This document shows, piece by piece, positions 31,187-42,011 of a stretch of DNA of 64,000 bases. The notes beneath the pieces are model-generated. The model saw nothing but the letters and a program-made list of their open reading frames with translations. It made no database searches and was not told the origin of the DNA. Origin of the DNA: Leptospira sanjuanensis (GTDB lineage Bacteria > Spirochaetota > Leptospiria > Leptospirales > Leptospiraceae). Position numbers and translations under genes: made by a program. The DNA lies in assembly GCF_022267325.1 (NCBI RefSeq), contig NZ_JAIZBG010000002.1, positions 241,501 through 305,500 on the forward strand, given 5' to 3'. Every line of letters begins with the position of its first letter. Position 1 is the first letter of the stretch.

Positions 31187-31217
31187 TTGATTCGGAAAGA
31201 CCGATTCTTCCGATACG

Positions 31218-31241
31218 AAAACCCGGGTCGGTAAACCCGGG
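31218..31241 (-). terminator. Hairpin with T-run after ahcY
   Basis: Read on the minus strand: CCCGGG, an eight-base loop, CCCGGG, then TTTT. It lies between the ahcY stop and the ferredoxin start, so it may be a partial terminator that lowers expression of the downstream ferredoxin and metH. Confidence 0.45.
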
Positions 31242-31262
31242 ATTCCGCGTCGAAACGTCGGC

Positions 31263-32573
<1,311 letters not shown>

Positions 32574-32574
32574 T

Positions 32575-33552
<978 letters not shown>

Positions 33553-33561
33553 TTAGGAGAG

Positions 33562-33596
<35 letters not shown>

Positions 33597-33630
33597 ATGA
33601 GGTTGCCGGATCTTTTTTGAGTTTTGGGGG

Positions 33631-33797
33631 AGTTCCCACACAGTTTGAGGGACAAAGTAGGCCTTCTTCTCGAAATGGACCGGGACTTCTTTGTAAAAAA
33701 CGAGGAGATCAGCCGTCCTTCTGGATTTCGTATGAGTTCCCACAAAATTGGAAGTACAGACAAATTCTCCTCTTCGAGTTTTGAAGGAGTTCCCACA
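33631..33797 (+). repeat. Three copies of a GAGTTCCCACA-type intergenic motif
   Basis: AGTTCCCACA at 33631-33640, GAGTTCCCACA at 33734-33744 and 33787-33797. Flanks are partly alike: GAGTTTTGGGGGAG and GAGTTTTGAAGGAG precede the first and third copies, and AAAATT follows the second and third, suggesting a decayed unit of about 45 bp. They fill much of the 434-bp gap between the SahR-like and TetR genes, which holds no convincing gene. Confidence 0.55.
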
Positions 33798-33986
33798 AAA
33801 TTCGAAAAACGGACGAATCCTCCAGAAATGAAAAATCTCTCTCCCGGTCATTTCAGCCTAAATCCCCTTTCATTTGAATTTTCGAACGAATTCGCAATTT
33901 TCGCTTGCATTTAATATGACCAGTCGCTTTAATTATTTCAAACAACCTAGACTCGAAATCAACATTCGAAAAACTACAGAAACCGC

Positions 33987-34583
33987 ATGAAACTCTCCGC
34001 AGCAGATTCCGCAATCAAACGAAAGACGATCCTCGAAGCGGGAATTCGTCTCATCCGACAAAACGGTCCGGATGGAATCGGAATTCAAGAAATCGCAGAC
34101 GAAGCCGAAATCCCCAAGGGTTCCTTTTACAATTATTTCTCTTCCAAAGATCGATTTTTAATCGAAGCCTTGGAAGATTATACACAAAACGCAATCTCCT
34201 GGAACGATCAAACCCTGCAAAAGGCGGGTCGCGGAAGGTCCGCCCTCTTCTCTCTTTACCAAGAAAAAGTGAAGCTCGAAAAACATTTCTTAAAGGACGG
34301 GCTTTCCTGTTTGATCAATGTTTTATCCCAACATTCTTCCGGAAAAAAGCCGGAACTGAGAAAGGAACTCGCTCGTTCTTTGGAAGCGATCGCAAATGCG
34401 ATCCTCGATTCTTTGCAAGTTTCTGCGGACGACTCGACCGCGGACAAAATTCTCCTGCTGATCCGAACCGTGGAAGCGTCCTGGAGAGGAGCGATGCTTT
34501 TGGCAAGGGCCACAGGAGATGAATCGTATCTCGAAAACTTCTTAAGTGTTCATCGAAATCTCGTTTTAGGAAAGGAACTATGA
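33987..34583 (+). CDS. TetR/AcrR-family transcriptional regulator
   Basis: A 198-residue regulator. The amino-terminal helix-turn-helix domain is clear: ILEAGIRLIRQNGPDGIGIQEIADEAEIPKGSFYNYF with FSSKDRFLIEAL following it. The carboxy-terminal ligand domain (about 75-198) is divergent. Its stop overlaps the start of the thioesterase gene by four bases, so it probably regulates and is co-transcribed with it. Ligand unknown; a fatty-acyl compound is a guess from the neighbour. Confidence 0.85.
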   Translation: MKLSAADSAIKRKTILEAGIRLIRQNGPDGIGIQEIADEAEIPKGSFYNYFSSKDRFLIEALEDYTQNAISWNDQTLQKAGRGRSALFSLYQEKVKLEKHFLKDGLSCLINVLSQHSSGKKPELRKELARSLEAIANAILDSLQVSADDSTADKILLLIRTVEASWRGAMLLARATGDESYLENFLSVHRNLVLGKEL

Positions 34584-35026
34584 AATCGGAAACTTCTTCG
34601 CCGATCAAAAAAGATCATGAAACTCAAATCGTGGTTCGTTGGGACGAACTCGATCCGAACAATCACGTGAACAATAAAAACTTCCAAGGATATTTGGACG
34701 AAGCTCGCATGAGAGCCATGCGCGATTGGGGTTTTTCGATGGAGAAGCTGCGTAACGAAGGGTTCGGTCCGATCATTCTTTCGATTCAACTTGAGTTTAA
34801 ACGGGAAATCGCGTATCCCGAAACCATCAGGATCGAATCGGATTTGTTTTTAAAGTCTCCTACCCGCGCGGTCTTCAAGCAGAGAATCATTTGCGGCAGT
34901 AATCAAGCGCTTTCCTGCAACGCAAGTACGGATTGGGTGATTCTAAATTTAAACTCGAAACGTCCCGCCAAATTTTTGGAAGCGATCGGGCTTCCGCAAT
35001 CTACGTTAGAATTTTTTAAAATTTAG
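34580..35026 (+). CDS. Acyl-CoA thioesterase, 4HBT (hot-dog) family
   Basis: A protein of 148 residues with the 4HBT signature VVRWDELDPNNHVNNKNF near residue 19, where the aspartate and the NHVNN segment are catalytic-site features, and YLDEARMRAM after it. Expected to hydrolyse an acyl-CoA thioester in the cytoplasm. Overlaps the TetR gene by ATGA. Confidence 0.85.
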   Translation: MKSETSSPIKKDHETQIVVRWDELDPNNHVNNKNFQGYLDEARMRAMRDWGFSMEKLRNEGFGPIILSIQLEFKREIAYPETIRIESDLFLKSPTRAVFKQRIICGSNQALSCNASTDWVILNLNSKRPAKFLEAIGLPQSTLEFFKI

Positions 35027-35134
35027 AATCGATTTAAACGAATTTCAAATCGAAGTTGATCTAGCATTCGTTAAACGAACAAATCCAAAAAACGTTCGGT
35101 TGTACGCATACGTTACGCGTTCTTTTGCGAGTAT

Positions 35135-35965
35135 TCACTCATATTCGGAACCTTCCCCGGCTTGATTTTGGAAAAAAGGAATCAAAGAACCTATGTTTTC
35201 CCAAATTTCATCGGGTCGTATGTTTGAATTTTTTAATATTCCATTTCTATACTTCCCGGTTTGAACGAGGATTCCTCCGATTCCGCAGGCTTGTGCTCCG
35301 CCCACATCCGAATCGAGATCGTCTCCGACGAGGATCGTGGAGGACGGATCCGCGGAAAGAATTTTCAGAGCCGCGTTGAAAAAAGCGGGTGAAGGTTTTC
35401 CGATGACCTCCGCTTTCACTCCGGTTGCGTATTCCAATCCCGCCACGAACGCTCCTATATCCAACTGCAATCCTTCTTCCGTTTGCCAATACTTTCCTTT
35501 GTGAAGCGCGATCAAGCGCGCGCCACTCTTCACCTTTTGAAAGAGATCGTTGAGAAGCGCATAACTCCATTCTTTCCCGATATCTCCGATCAAAACGGCT
35601 TCGGGATGTTTCGTTTCTTGAGGAATTCCTTCCAGATCGTTGCGCGCTTCCTCGTTCATGACGAAAAAGGTTTTTGGATTTCCTGTTTCTAGAATGTATT
35701 CCCGCGCCGCGCTCGGCGCGTTGAGTATTCTTTCCTCTCCGATGGGAAGTCCGATCCGTTGTAAGAAAAAAGCCAAAGCCTTTCTCGATTTCGTCGTCGT
35801 GTTCGTAAGAAATAAGTGCGGAATCCGATTCGTTTGCAGATACGAAACTGCGTCCTTCGCTCCGGGAAGGAGAACGTTGCCCGTATGCAATACCCCGTCC
35901 AGATCCACCAGAACGGCTTGTACGGGCGTTTTGAGAGTATTTCGTAGATCCCTGTTTTCCTGCAT
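35135..35965 (-). CDS. HAD-superfamily IIA phosphatase (NagD/LHPP-like)
   Basis: A 276-residue HAD hydrolase of subclass IIA. Motif I is VLVDLDGVLHTG (nucleophile and acid aspartates), motif II is in LFLTNTTTKSRKAL, motif III lysine is in EVIGKPSPAFF and motif IV is LVGDDLDSDVGGAQ. The cap domain lies between motifs II and III. TTTKSR resembles the LHPP branch (phospholysine/phosphohistidine or pyrophosphate phosphatase), but the substrate is not certain. Single gene. Confidence 0.85.
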   Translation of the reverse strand: MQENRDLRNTLKTPVQAVLVDLDGVLHTGNVLLPGAKDAVSYLQTNRIPHLFLTNTTTKSRKALAFFLQRIGLPIGEERILNAPSAAREYILETGNPKTFFVMNEEARNDLEGIPQETKHPEAVLIGDIGKEWSYALLNDLFQKVKSGARLIALHKGKYWQTEEGLQLDIGAFVAGLEYATGVKAEVIGKPSPAFFNAALKILSADPSSTILVGDDLDSDVGGAQACGIGGILVQTGKYRNGILKNSNIRPDEIWENIGSLIPFFQNQAGEGSEYE

Positions 35966-36076
35966 AGAATGCGATTCTAACGCATTTTTCCGAATTTGCG
36001 ATTCTCTCTTTTGAAAATCTTTGTTTCCAATTCTTTTCCGCTTCCCTATATCAGTATTACAAATTTGGAGGATTCC

Positions 36077-37069
36077 TTGAAATCAAAAATAACCCTTCTC
36101 CCGTTCTTCTTTCTTTTGCCGATTCTCGCGGGTTGTGCGGAATTGCAGACCTTGAAAGGAAAGATCAAAACTCCCGAAATCTCCTTTGAAAAGGTGGAGA
36201 TCGCGGAAATCACTTTGGAAGACATCAAACTCGTGATTCAATCCGAAGTTCGAAACCCATATCCGATTTCTCTTCCCGCTTCCGGTCTCGAATTGGATGT
36301 GAAGATCGAAGGAACGCAGTTCAGTAAGGTGAAACTCGCACTCGATTCCATCCAAGGTTCTTCCAAAAAAAATCTTCCGATCGAAGTGAAGTTGAAATAC
36401 GCGGACCTCGCCGCCTTGTATAAGAAAGTTCCCGGTAAAAAAGAACTTCTGGTCCGAGTGGAAGGCGAAGCGTCTCTTCCGATTCCTTCCAAATATGCCG
36501 CATTAGCGGGGGCAGACGCGTTGAAGTTTCCGTTTCAAGACGAACGATTGATCCCCGCCGTTCTTCCCAACATCGAAATCAAAAACTTTAAGATCATCAA
36601 ACCGGACGTTGCAAAGATTACGGAATCTGCAAATAGTGCCGAACTCGCGAAGAAGGCGGTTTCATTTTTGGACGCTCTTCTTTCTCCAAAAGCGAAGAAG
36701 TCTCCCGGCTCCGCTTTAAACGCCGGATTGGAAGCGTTGGATATTTCCATCGATACCGAGTTCGATCTCGTATTGAACAACAAGGCGGCTTCCGATCTTC
36801 GCTTTCAGGATCTGAACTTCGAACTCTTTCTGGAAAACGATAAGTTCTTAACGGGTTCTCCGGTGAATATCGCCAACAACGGTAAGGAATCGATTCTTAC
36901 GATTCGTACAAGCTTTCCTTTGAAGTCCGTATCCAATTCAATAGCAAACGCGGTTACGAAACGGAGTTCTTCTTTTCGTTTAATGGGAAAAGCCGCAGTT
37001 GTATGTCCGGGAGTTTCAAGTGATTCGATCGGCTTCGGATTTATAAAAGAGGGTAACTTTCGCTGGTAA
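36077..37069 (+). CDS. LEA type 2 (WHy-domain) lipoprotein
   Basis: From the TTG at 36077 the protein has 330 residues. The start is chosen because GGAGG lies five bases before it and it places a signal peptide with lipobox LPILAGC (Cys at residue 20) at the amino terminus; an ATG 27 codons upstream would bury the signal. Residues 35-150 resemble the WHy/LEA2 beta-sandwich: ITLEDIKLVIQSEVRNPYPISLPASGLELDVKIEG, with the Asn-Pro typical of the domain. A second diverged copy may occupy about 235-330 (FDLVLNNKAASDLRF). Lipid-anchored, role unknown. Confidence 0.75.
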   Translation: MKSKITLLPFFFLLPILAGCAELQTLKGKIKTPEISFEKVEIAEITLEDIKLVIQSEVRNPYPISLPASGLELDVKIEGTQFSKVKLALDSIQGSSKKNLPIEVKLKYADLAALYKKVPGKKELLVRVEGEASLPIPSKYAALAGADALKFPFQDERLIPAVLPNIEIKNFKIIKPDVAKITESANSAELAKKAVSFLDALLSPKAKKSPGSALNAGLEALDISIDTEFDLVLNNKAASDLRFQDLNFELFLENDKFLTGSPVNIANNGKESILTIRTSFPLKSVSNSIANAVTKRSSSFRLMGKAAVVCPGVSSDSIGFGFIKEGNFRW

Positions 37070-37086
37070 GTATTGAATTACATCGG

Positions 37087-37130
37087 ATGTATTTGAAACG
37101 ATTACAAATACATTCGAGAAATTCTTTTTT
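37087..37130 (+). terminator. Hairpin after the LEA lipoprotein gene
   Basis: ATGTATTTG (37087-37095) pairs exactly with CAAATACAT (37105-37113) around a nine-base loop, and a run of six T follows at 37125-37130. The gap between stem and T-run makes it a weak terminator candidate. Confidence 0.35.
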
Positions 37131-37218
37131 GTTTCATAAAAATGTTTTCAAGTTAACCATATTATGATAAGAATAGTTCCTGAGTTTGGAGAATTTCAAT
37201 TCTCCGAATAGGATAAAT

Positions 37219-37748
<530 letters not shown>

Positions 37749-37769
37749 ACTCCTAACGGAGGTTTTCCG

Positions 37770-38336
37770 ATGCTCCCTTTTCATCTTGGGCTTCAACTCG
37801 GCTCGATTTTTATTTTTTGTCTCAGCATTACCCAGTTTTCTTCCTGTTCATCCGAACAGGAGAAAACTCCGGAGCGGCTTCCTCCGCAAAAAATCACTCC
37901 GAATCCTTTCCAACAGGGGAATTCCAAACTCAAAAACGGAGAATTCCTGGACGCAATCGAGTTCTATTCCAGGGATTTGGATATAAATCCGAATAATCCA
38001 GCTTCGCTTAACAACAGAGGAATCGCCAAAAGCAAGTCCGGTGACGAAGCGGGCGCGATTTCCGATTATACGCAAGCCATAGAACGCCAGGAAAACTATG
38101 CGATCGCTTACAACAACCGCGGTTTTGCAAAGATCAAACTTTCCGATTACCCGGGCGCGATTCGGGATTTTTCAACGGCGCTTCGCCTGAAACCGAATTA
38201 CGCAAACGCATGGAACAATCGCGCCGTGGCTTACTGGGCGATCAAGGATCGGCAAAACGCCTGCGAAGATTGGAACAAGGCCGAGGCGATCGGTCACGGG
38301 GAAGCCGCAAAGTCTTATCTTAAATTCTGCAATTAG
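37770..38336 (+). CDS. TPR-repeat lipoprotein
   Basis: A protein of 188 residues with an amino-terminal hydrophobic segment ending TQFSSC, a spirochaetal lipobox. Three tetratricopeptide repeats follow (about 55-155), with signatures NPASLNNRGIAKSKSGD, AIAYNNRGFAKIKLSD and ANAWNNRAVAYWAIKD. A scaffold for protein contacts at the membrane; partner unknown. A good GGAGG precedes the ATG. Confidence 0.85.
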   Translation: MLPFHLGLQLGSIFIFCLSITQFSSCSSEQEKTPERLPPQKITPNPFQQGNSKLKNGEFLDAIEFYSRDLDINPNNPASLNNRGIAKSKSGDEAGAISDYTQAIERQENYAIAYNNRGFAKIKLSDYPGAIRDFSTALRLKPNYANAWNNRAVAYWAIKDRQNACEDWNKAEAIGHGEAAKSYLKFCN

Positions 38337-38410
38337 AATTCTCCGTGAATCGCTTGCCGAGGAAGGTGCTTGAAAAACACTAACCGGAGAATCTTTACCC
38401 GGACTCCGGA

Positions 38411-39865
38411 ATGCAAACTACAAAAATTATTTCCAAAAAAACACTTACTCGATTTTCTTCCCAGCTGACCTTTGCCGTTCTTTCGTTTACGGCGTCTTCC
38501 ATTCTGATCGCGTCTCCCGTGGACGACTTCCTCAATCCGGAGAAAAAAAGAAAGACCTCCGCTTCTTCTCCTAAAAAAGAAATACCCGCTAAGACCGACG
38601 CGGCTTCTTCCGGAAACGAAGACGCAATTCCCGAAACCGTTTCCAAAAAGAATCGGAAGGAAAAAACGGAATCCACCGAAACTTTAGCAGGCGATTCCGA
38701 TGCGGAAGGAAAGACTTCGCGTAAAAAATCAAAGAATTCTAATGTAAAAAATAAGAAAGAGGAGAAGTCGAAGGAACAAAACGTTTCGACTTCTAAAAAG
38801 AAAAAATACGAGGACGCGCTTCCTACCGTTAAGGACGATACCCCTTCCACTCCTTCTTATTCCACACAAGGAGTGGAATCGGTTTCCGGCGGCGGAGTTC
38901 CGGTTCTTTGTTATCATCACTTGGCTGCCGAAGGCGGTCCTATGGGAGGTTATAACCTTCATCCGAATCTTTTGGAAGAACAGTTTAAGTTCTTGAAAGC
39001 CGCGGGTTATAAAACCGTTCGACTGGATCAGTTCTACGCGTATATCAACGGAAAAAAACCTTCGGACTTTCCGGACAAACCGATTCTTCTTACCTTCGAC
39101 GACGGTTCCAAAACGCATCTCGAAGTTCTCGTCCCTTTGTTGAAGAAATACGGATTTACCGCTTCGGTCTTTATTTATCCTTCCATCATTTCTTCGGGGA
39201 AGAAGTATTACATGACCTGGGAACAACTGAACAGCGCTCTCGACAGCGGAGTGTTGGATTTGGGTTCCCATACATTATATCATCCTAAATTACCTACGAT
39301 GAGCAGAACCTTGATCCGCAAACAACTCTTGGAATCCAAAGAGATTTTGGAAAAGAAAACCGGAAGAAAGGTGGTGGATCTTGCGTATCCGTTCGGGCTT
39401 TTCGATCCGAGAGTGATCGAAGAAGCGAAGGCCATCGGTTATAGAATGGCGTTTACCGTAAATCCGGGGAAGAACGTTCCGGGCGTTCCGGTTTACAACG
39501 TGCATCGATCCTTGGTTCCTTGGGGACAATCCCAATCCGCGTTCAATTCGATCCTCACTATGGCCCCTCCCCCTAAAATTTCGATTTCGATTTTGGACGG
39601 CGCTTGGGTGAAGACCGGTCAGGAATTTAAGATTCATTTGGAAGGAGTTCAACCCGAATCCGTAAGTATCAAGATCAAAAGCAAGAACGTGATTGCGGAC
39701 AGTCAGGCTCCGGATTATACGGTGCGGATTCCGGATTTTGCGCGGAAATCCACTTTTCTTCCGTTGATGGTCCAGGCCAAAACGAAGGATGGAAAGCAGA
39801 TTCAATATCAATATCTTTTTATCAATCAGAAAGAGTTTAAAAAACACCCGGACGGAAGCTTCTAA
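38411..39865 (+). CDS. Polysaccharide deacetylase (NodB fold), exported
   Basis: A 484-residue exported protein. A signal segment (about 15-36, ending LIASP) is followed by a disordered linker of about 110 residues rich in Lys, Ser and Glu, then the NodB domain (about 163-400). Metal motifs: TFDDG at residues 228-232 and SHTLYHP at 286-292, and AYPFG near residue 330. A carboxy-terminal beta domain (about 395-475) may bind substrate. It likely deacetylates peptidoglycan or another surface glycan. Confidence 0.88.
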   Translation: MQTTKIISKKTLTRFSSQLTFAVLSFTASSILIASPVDDFLNPEKKRKTSASSPKKEIPAKTDAASSGNEDAIPETVSKKNRKEKTESTETLAGDSDAEGKTSRKKSKNSNVKNKKEEKSKEQNVSTSKKKKYEDALPTVKDDTPSTPSYSTQGVESVSGGGVPVLCYHHLAAEGGPMGGYNLHPNLLEEQFKFLKAAGYKTVRLDQFYAYINGKKPSDFPDKPILLTFDDGSKTHLEVLVPLLKKYGFTASVFIYPSIISSGKKYYMTWEQLNSALDSGVLDLGSHTLYHPKLPTMSRTLIRKQLLESKEILEKKTGRKVVDLAYPFGLFDPRVIEEAKAIGYRMAFTVNPGKNVPGVPVYNVHRSLVPWGQSQSAFNSILTMAPPPKISISILDGAWVKTGQEFKIHLEGVQPESVSIKIKSKNVIADSQAPDYTVRIPDFARKSTFLPLMVQAKTKDGKQIQYQYLFINQKEFKKHPDGSF

Positions 39866-39909
39866 ATTCCTACTTGAGTTTTGAAGATGATCTCTGTAAG
39901 CATGGAAGT

Positions 39910-40656
39910 ATGAGTTTCAGAGATCATTTTTCGTCCCACTCCGCAACTTATTCCGAATACCGACCCGGTTATCCGAAAGAATTATTCGTTTATCTCAAAA
40001 GTCTCGTACCAAACGGAACGACCGTTTGGGATTGTGGAACCGGAACGGGACAAGCCGCGGTTTCGTTGGGAGAAGTTTTCGACAAGGTAATCGCGACCGA
40101 TCCGAGCGCCAATCAGATCGCGAGCGGCGAGCCTCATAAAAACGTGGAATACCGGGTCTGTAAAGCGGAAGAATCCACACTCGAAAATCATGAAGTAGAT
40201 TTAATCACGGTCGCGCAGGCGTTTCACTGGTTCGATTTCGAGCCGTTTTACAAAGAAGCCGCGCGGGTCGGAAAGAAAAACGGGATTCTCGCGATTTGGG
40301 GATACGGACTGCACCGAATCACGCCCGAAATCGACGCGCTCGTAGACAAACTTTACGGCCAGATCGTGGGTTCGTATTGGCCTCCCGAAAGAAGATACGT
40401 GGAAGAAAAATACGAATCGATCCCTTTTCCGTTCGAGGAAATGATTCCGCCTCCCTTCAGCATGAAGGAAGAATGGACCGTAAAACAGGTGTTAGGTTAT
40501 TTGAGAACTTGGTCCAGCGTTCAGAAATACATTCAAAAAAACGAATCCGATCCGGTGTCTCTTGTGGAAACGGAAATCGCCAAGGCTTGGGGCGGCGTTT
40601 CGACCAGACTTGTGGAGTGGCCTTTGTTCTTTAAGATCGGAAGGCTTCCGGGTTGA
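39910..40656 (+). CDS. Class I SAM-dependent methyltransferase
   Basis: The protein has 248 residues with the SAM-binding loop VWDCGTGTGQAAVSL (about residue 40), a following VIATDPSANQI strand, and TVAQAFHWFDFEPFYKEAARVGKKNGILAIWGYG. The HWFD segment is common in the trans-aconitate methyltransferase-like group. ATG at 39910 is preferred over an upstream TTG. Its stop overlaps the chrA start by four bases. Confidence 0.82.
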   Translation: MSFRDHFSSHSATYSEYRPGYPKELFVYLKSLVPNGTTVWDCGTGTGQAAVSLGEVFDKVIATDPSANQIASGEPHKNVEYRVCKAEESTLENHEVDLITVAQAFHWFDFEPFYKEAARVGKKNGILAIWGYGLHRITPEIDALVDKLYGQIVGSYWPPERRYVEEKYESIPFPFEEMIPPPFSMKEEWTVKQVLGYLRTWSSVQKYIQKNESDPVSLVETEIAKAWGGVSTRLVEWPLFFKIGRLPG

Positions 40657-42011
40657 TCCCTTCTTTCGGAGAGGCCGTTCGTTTCTGGTTTCGCCTCGGT
40701 TGGTTGAGTTTCGGCGGTCCCGCCGGACAAATCAGCCTGATGCACAAAACTCTTGTCGAGGAAAAACAATGGATTTCGGAGGATAAGTTTTCCCACGCTC
40801 TCAACTATTGTATGTTGCTTCCCGGTCCGGAAGCTCAACAACTTGCGACCTATCTCGGTTGGATGATGCACGGGACCAAAGGAGGAATTTTTGCGGGTCT
40901 TTTGTTTATTCTTCCTTCGATTTTGATCTTTATCGGCATTAGTATATTCTATTATACGTATGGTTCCGTTTCATACGCAATTTCGTTTTTAAACGGAATC
41001 AAACCCGCGATCCTTGCGATCATCATTTTGACCTTTGGAAAGATGGTTCGGAAAAATTTGCAGTCGAACGGACAGAAACTTTGTTTCGTTTTGACCGCCG
41101 CTGCGATTTTATTTTTCGGCGTATCGTATCCGATTCTTCTTTTGTTTGCGGGCGTTTTGGGAACGATTGCGTTTTCTAGCCGAAAACGCGGTTCGGATAA
41201 AAACGTCGATGCGCTGGATGCGAATCTTCCGAACGCGGCCGACGATTCTTCTATCCAAGGGATCGATTTACAAACGGCCTTTGACGATAAACGAATTTAT
41301 ACTTCGGAGATTCTAAAAAACTTAAGTCGAGCCGCCAGCATCGGATTGATTCTTTGGATTTTACCGGTTCTCGGAATTTTATTCTTTCTCAAAACCGAAT
41401 TTGCGTTTTGGAAAGAATTGATCGTATTCTTCACGAAGACCGCCTTTGTGACGTTCGGCGGAGCATACGCGATTCTCCCTACGGTTGCGGATTTCGCGAC
41501 GAGACAAGCGGGGTTGATTCGCACAAACGAAATGATCGACGGACTTGCCTTCGGAGAAAGCACACCCGGACCCCTTGTGATGGTATTGACGTTTATCGGA
41601 TTTTTAGCGGGGGCGCATCGATTTGGTACGATCGGTGCGGGAGTGTTCGGACTTTTGCTTACCGCATATTACACGTTTCTTCCTTCGTTTCTTTTGATCT
41701 TAGGCGGAGCTGCCCTTGTCGAAAAAACCAAGGAATCCGAATTCTTTCGGATCGTATTGAGTTATGTTACCGCGTGCGTCTGCGGAGTCATCTTTTATTT
41801 GGCGGTTTTTTTCGCGCATTCGATCCTTTTTAAGACGGGAACAGACTGGGGATCCTGGTTTCACAATCCCCTCCCGCAGACGAATTGGTTGCCCTTGCTC
41901 TGGACGATATTCGGCGTATTCTTCTTAATTCGTAAAAAAGAATATTCTATTTTTTGGATATTCTTCAGCGGGGTTGTCTTTTTGGCCGCGGAAACGTTCC
42001 TTCATTTATGA
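40653..42011 (+). CDS. chrA: Chromate transporter, two-domain ChrA
   Basis: A 452-residue membrane protein made of two CHR domains. The first (about 1-180) has WLSFGGPAGQISLMHK and LLPGPEAQQLATYLGW; the second (about 220-450) has FVTFGGAYAILPTVADF and FGESTPGPLVMVLTFIGFLAG. This is the long-chain ChrA layout, a proton-linked exporter of chromate or related oxyanions. The start is TTG, overlapping the methyltransferase stop (TTGA). The 3' end overlaps the convergent cyclase gene by 10 bp. Confidence 0.9.
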   Translation: MIPSFGEAVRFWFRLGWLSFGGPAGQISLMHKTLVEEKQWISEDKFSHALNYCMLLPGPEAQQLATYLGWMMHGTKGGIFAGLLFILPSILIFIGISIFYYTYGSVSYAISFLNGIKPAILAIIILTFGKMVRKNLQSNGQKLCFVLTAAAILFFGVSYPILLLFAGVLGTIAFSSRKRGSDKNVDALDANLPNAADDSSIQGIDLQTAFDDKRIYTSEILKNLSRAASIGLILWILPVLGILFFLKTEFAFWKELIVFFTKTAFVTFGGAYAILPTVADFATRQAGLIRTNEMIDGLAFGESTPGPLVMVLTFIGFLAGAHRFGTIGAGVFGLLLTAYYTFLPSFLLILGGAALVEKTKESEFFRIVLSYVTACVCGVIFYLAVFFAHSILFKTGTDWGSWFHNPLPQTNWLPLLWTIFGVFFLIRKKEYSIFWIFFSGVVFLAAETFLHL

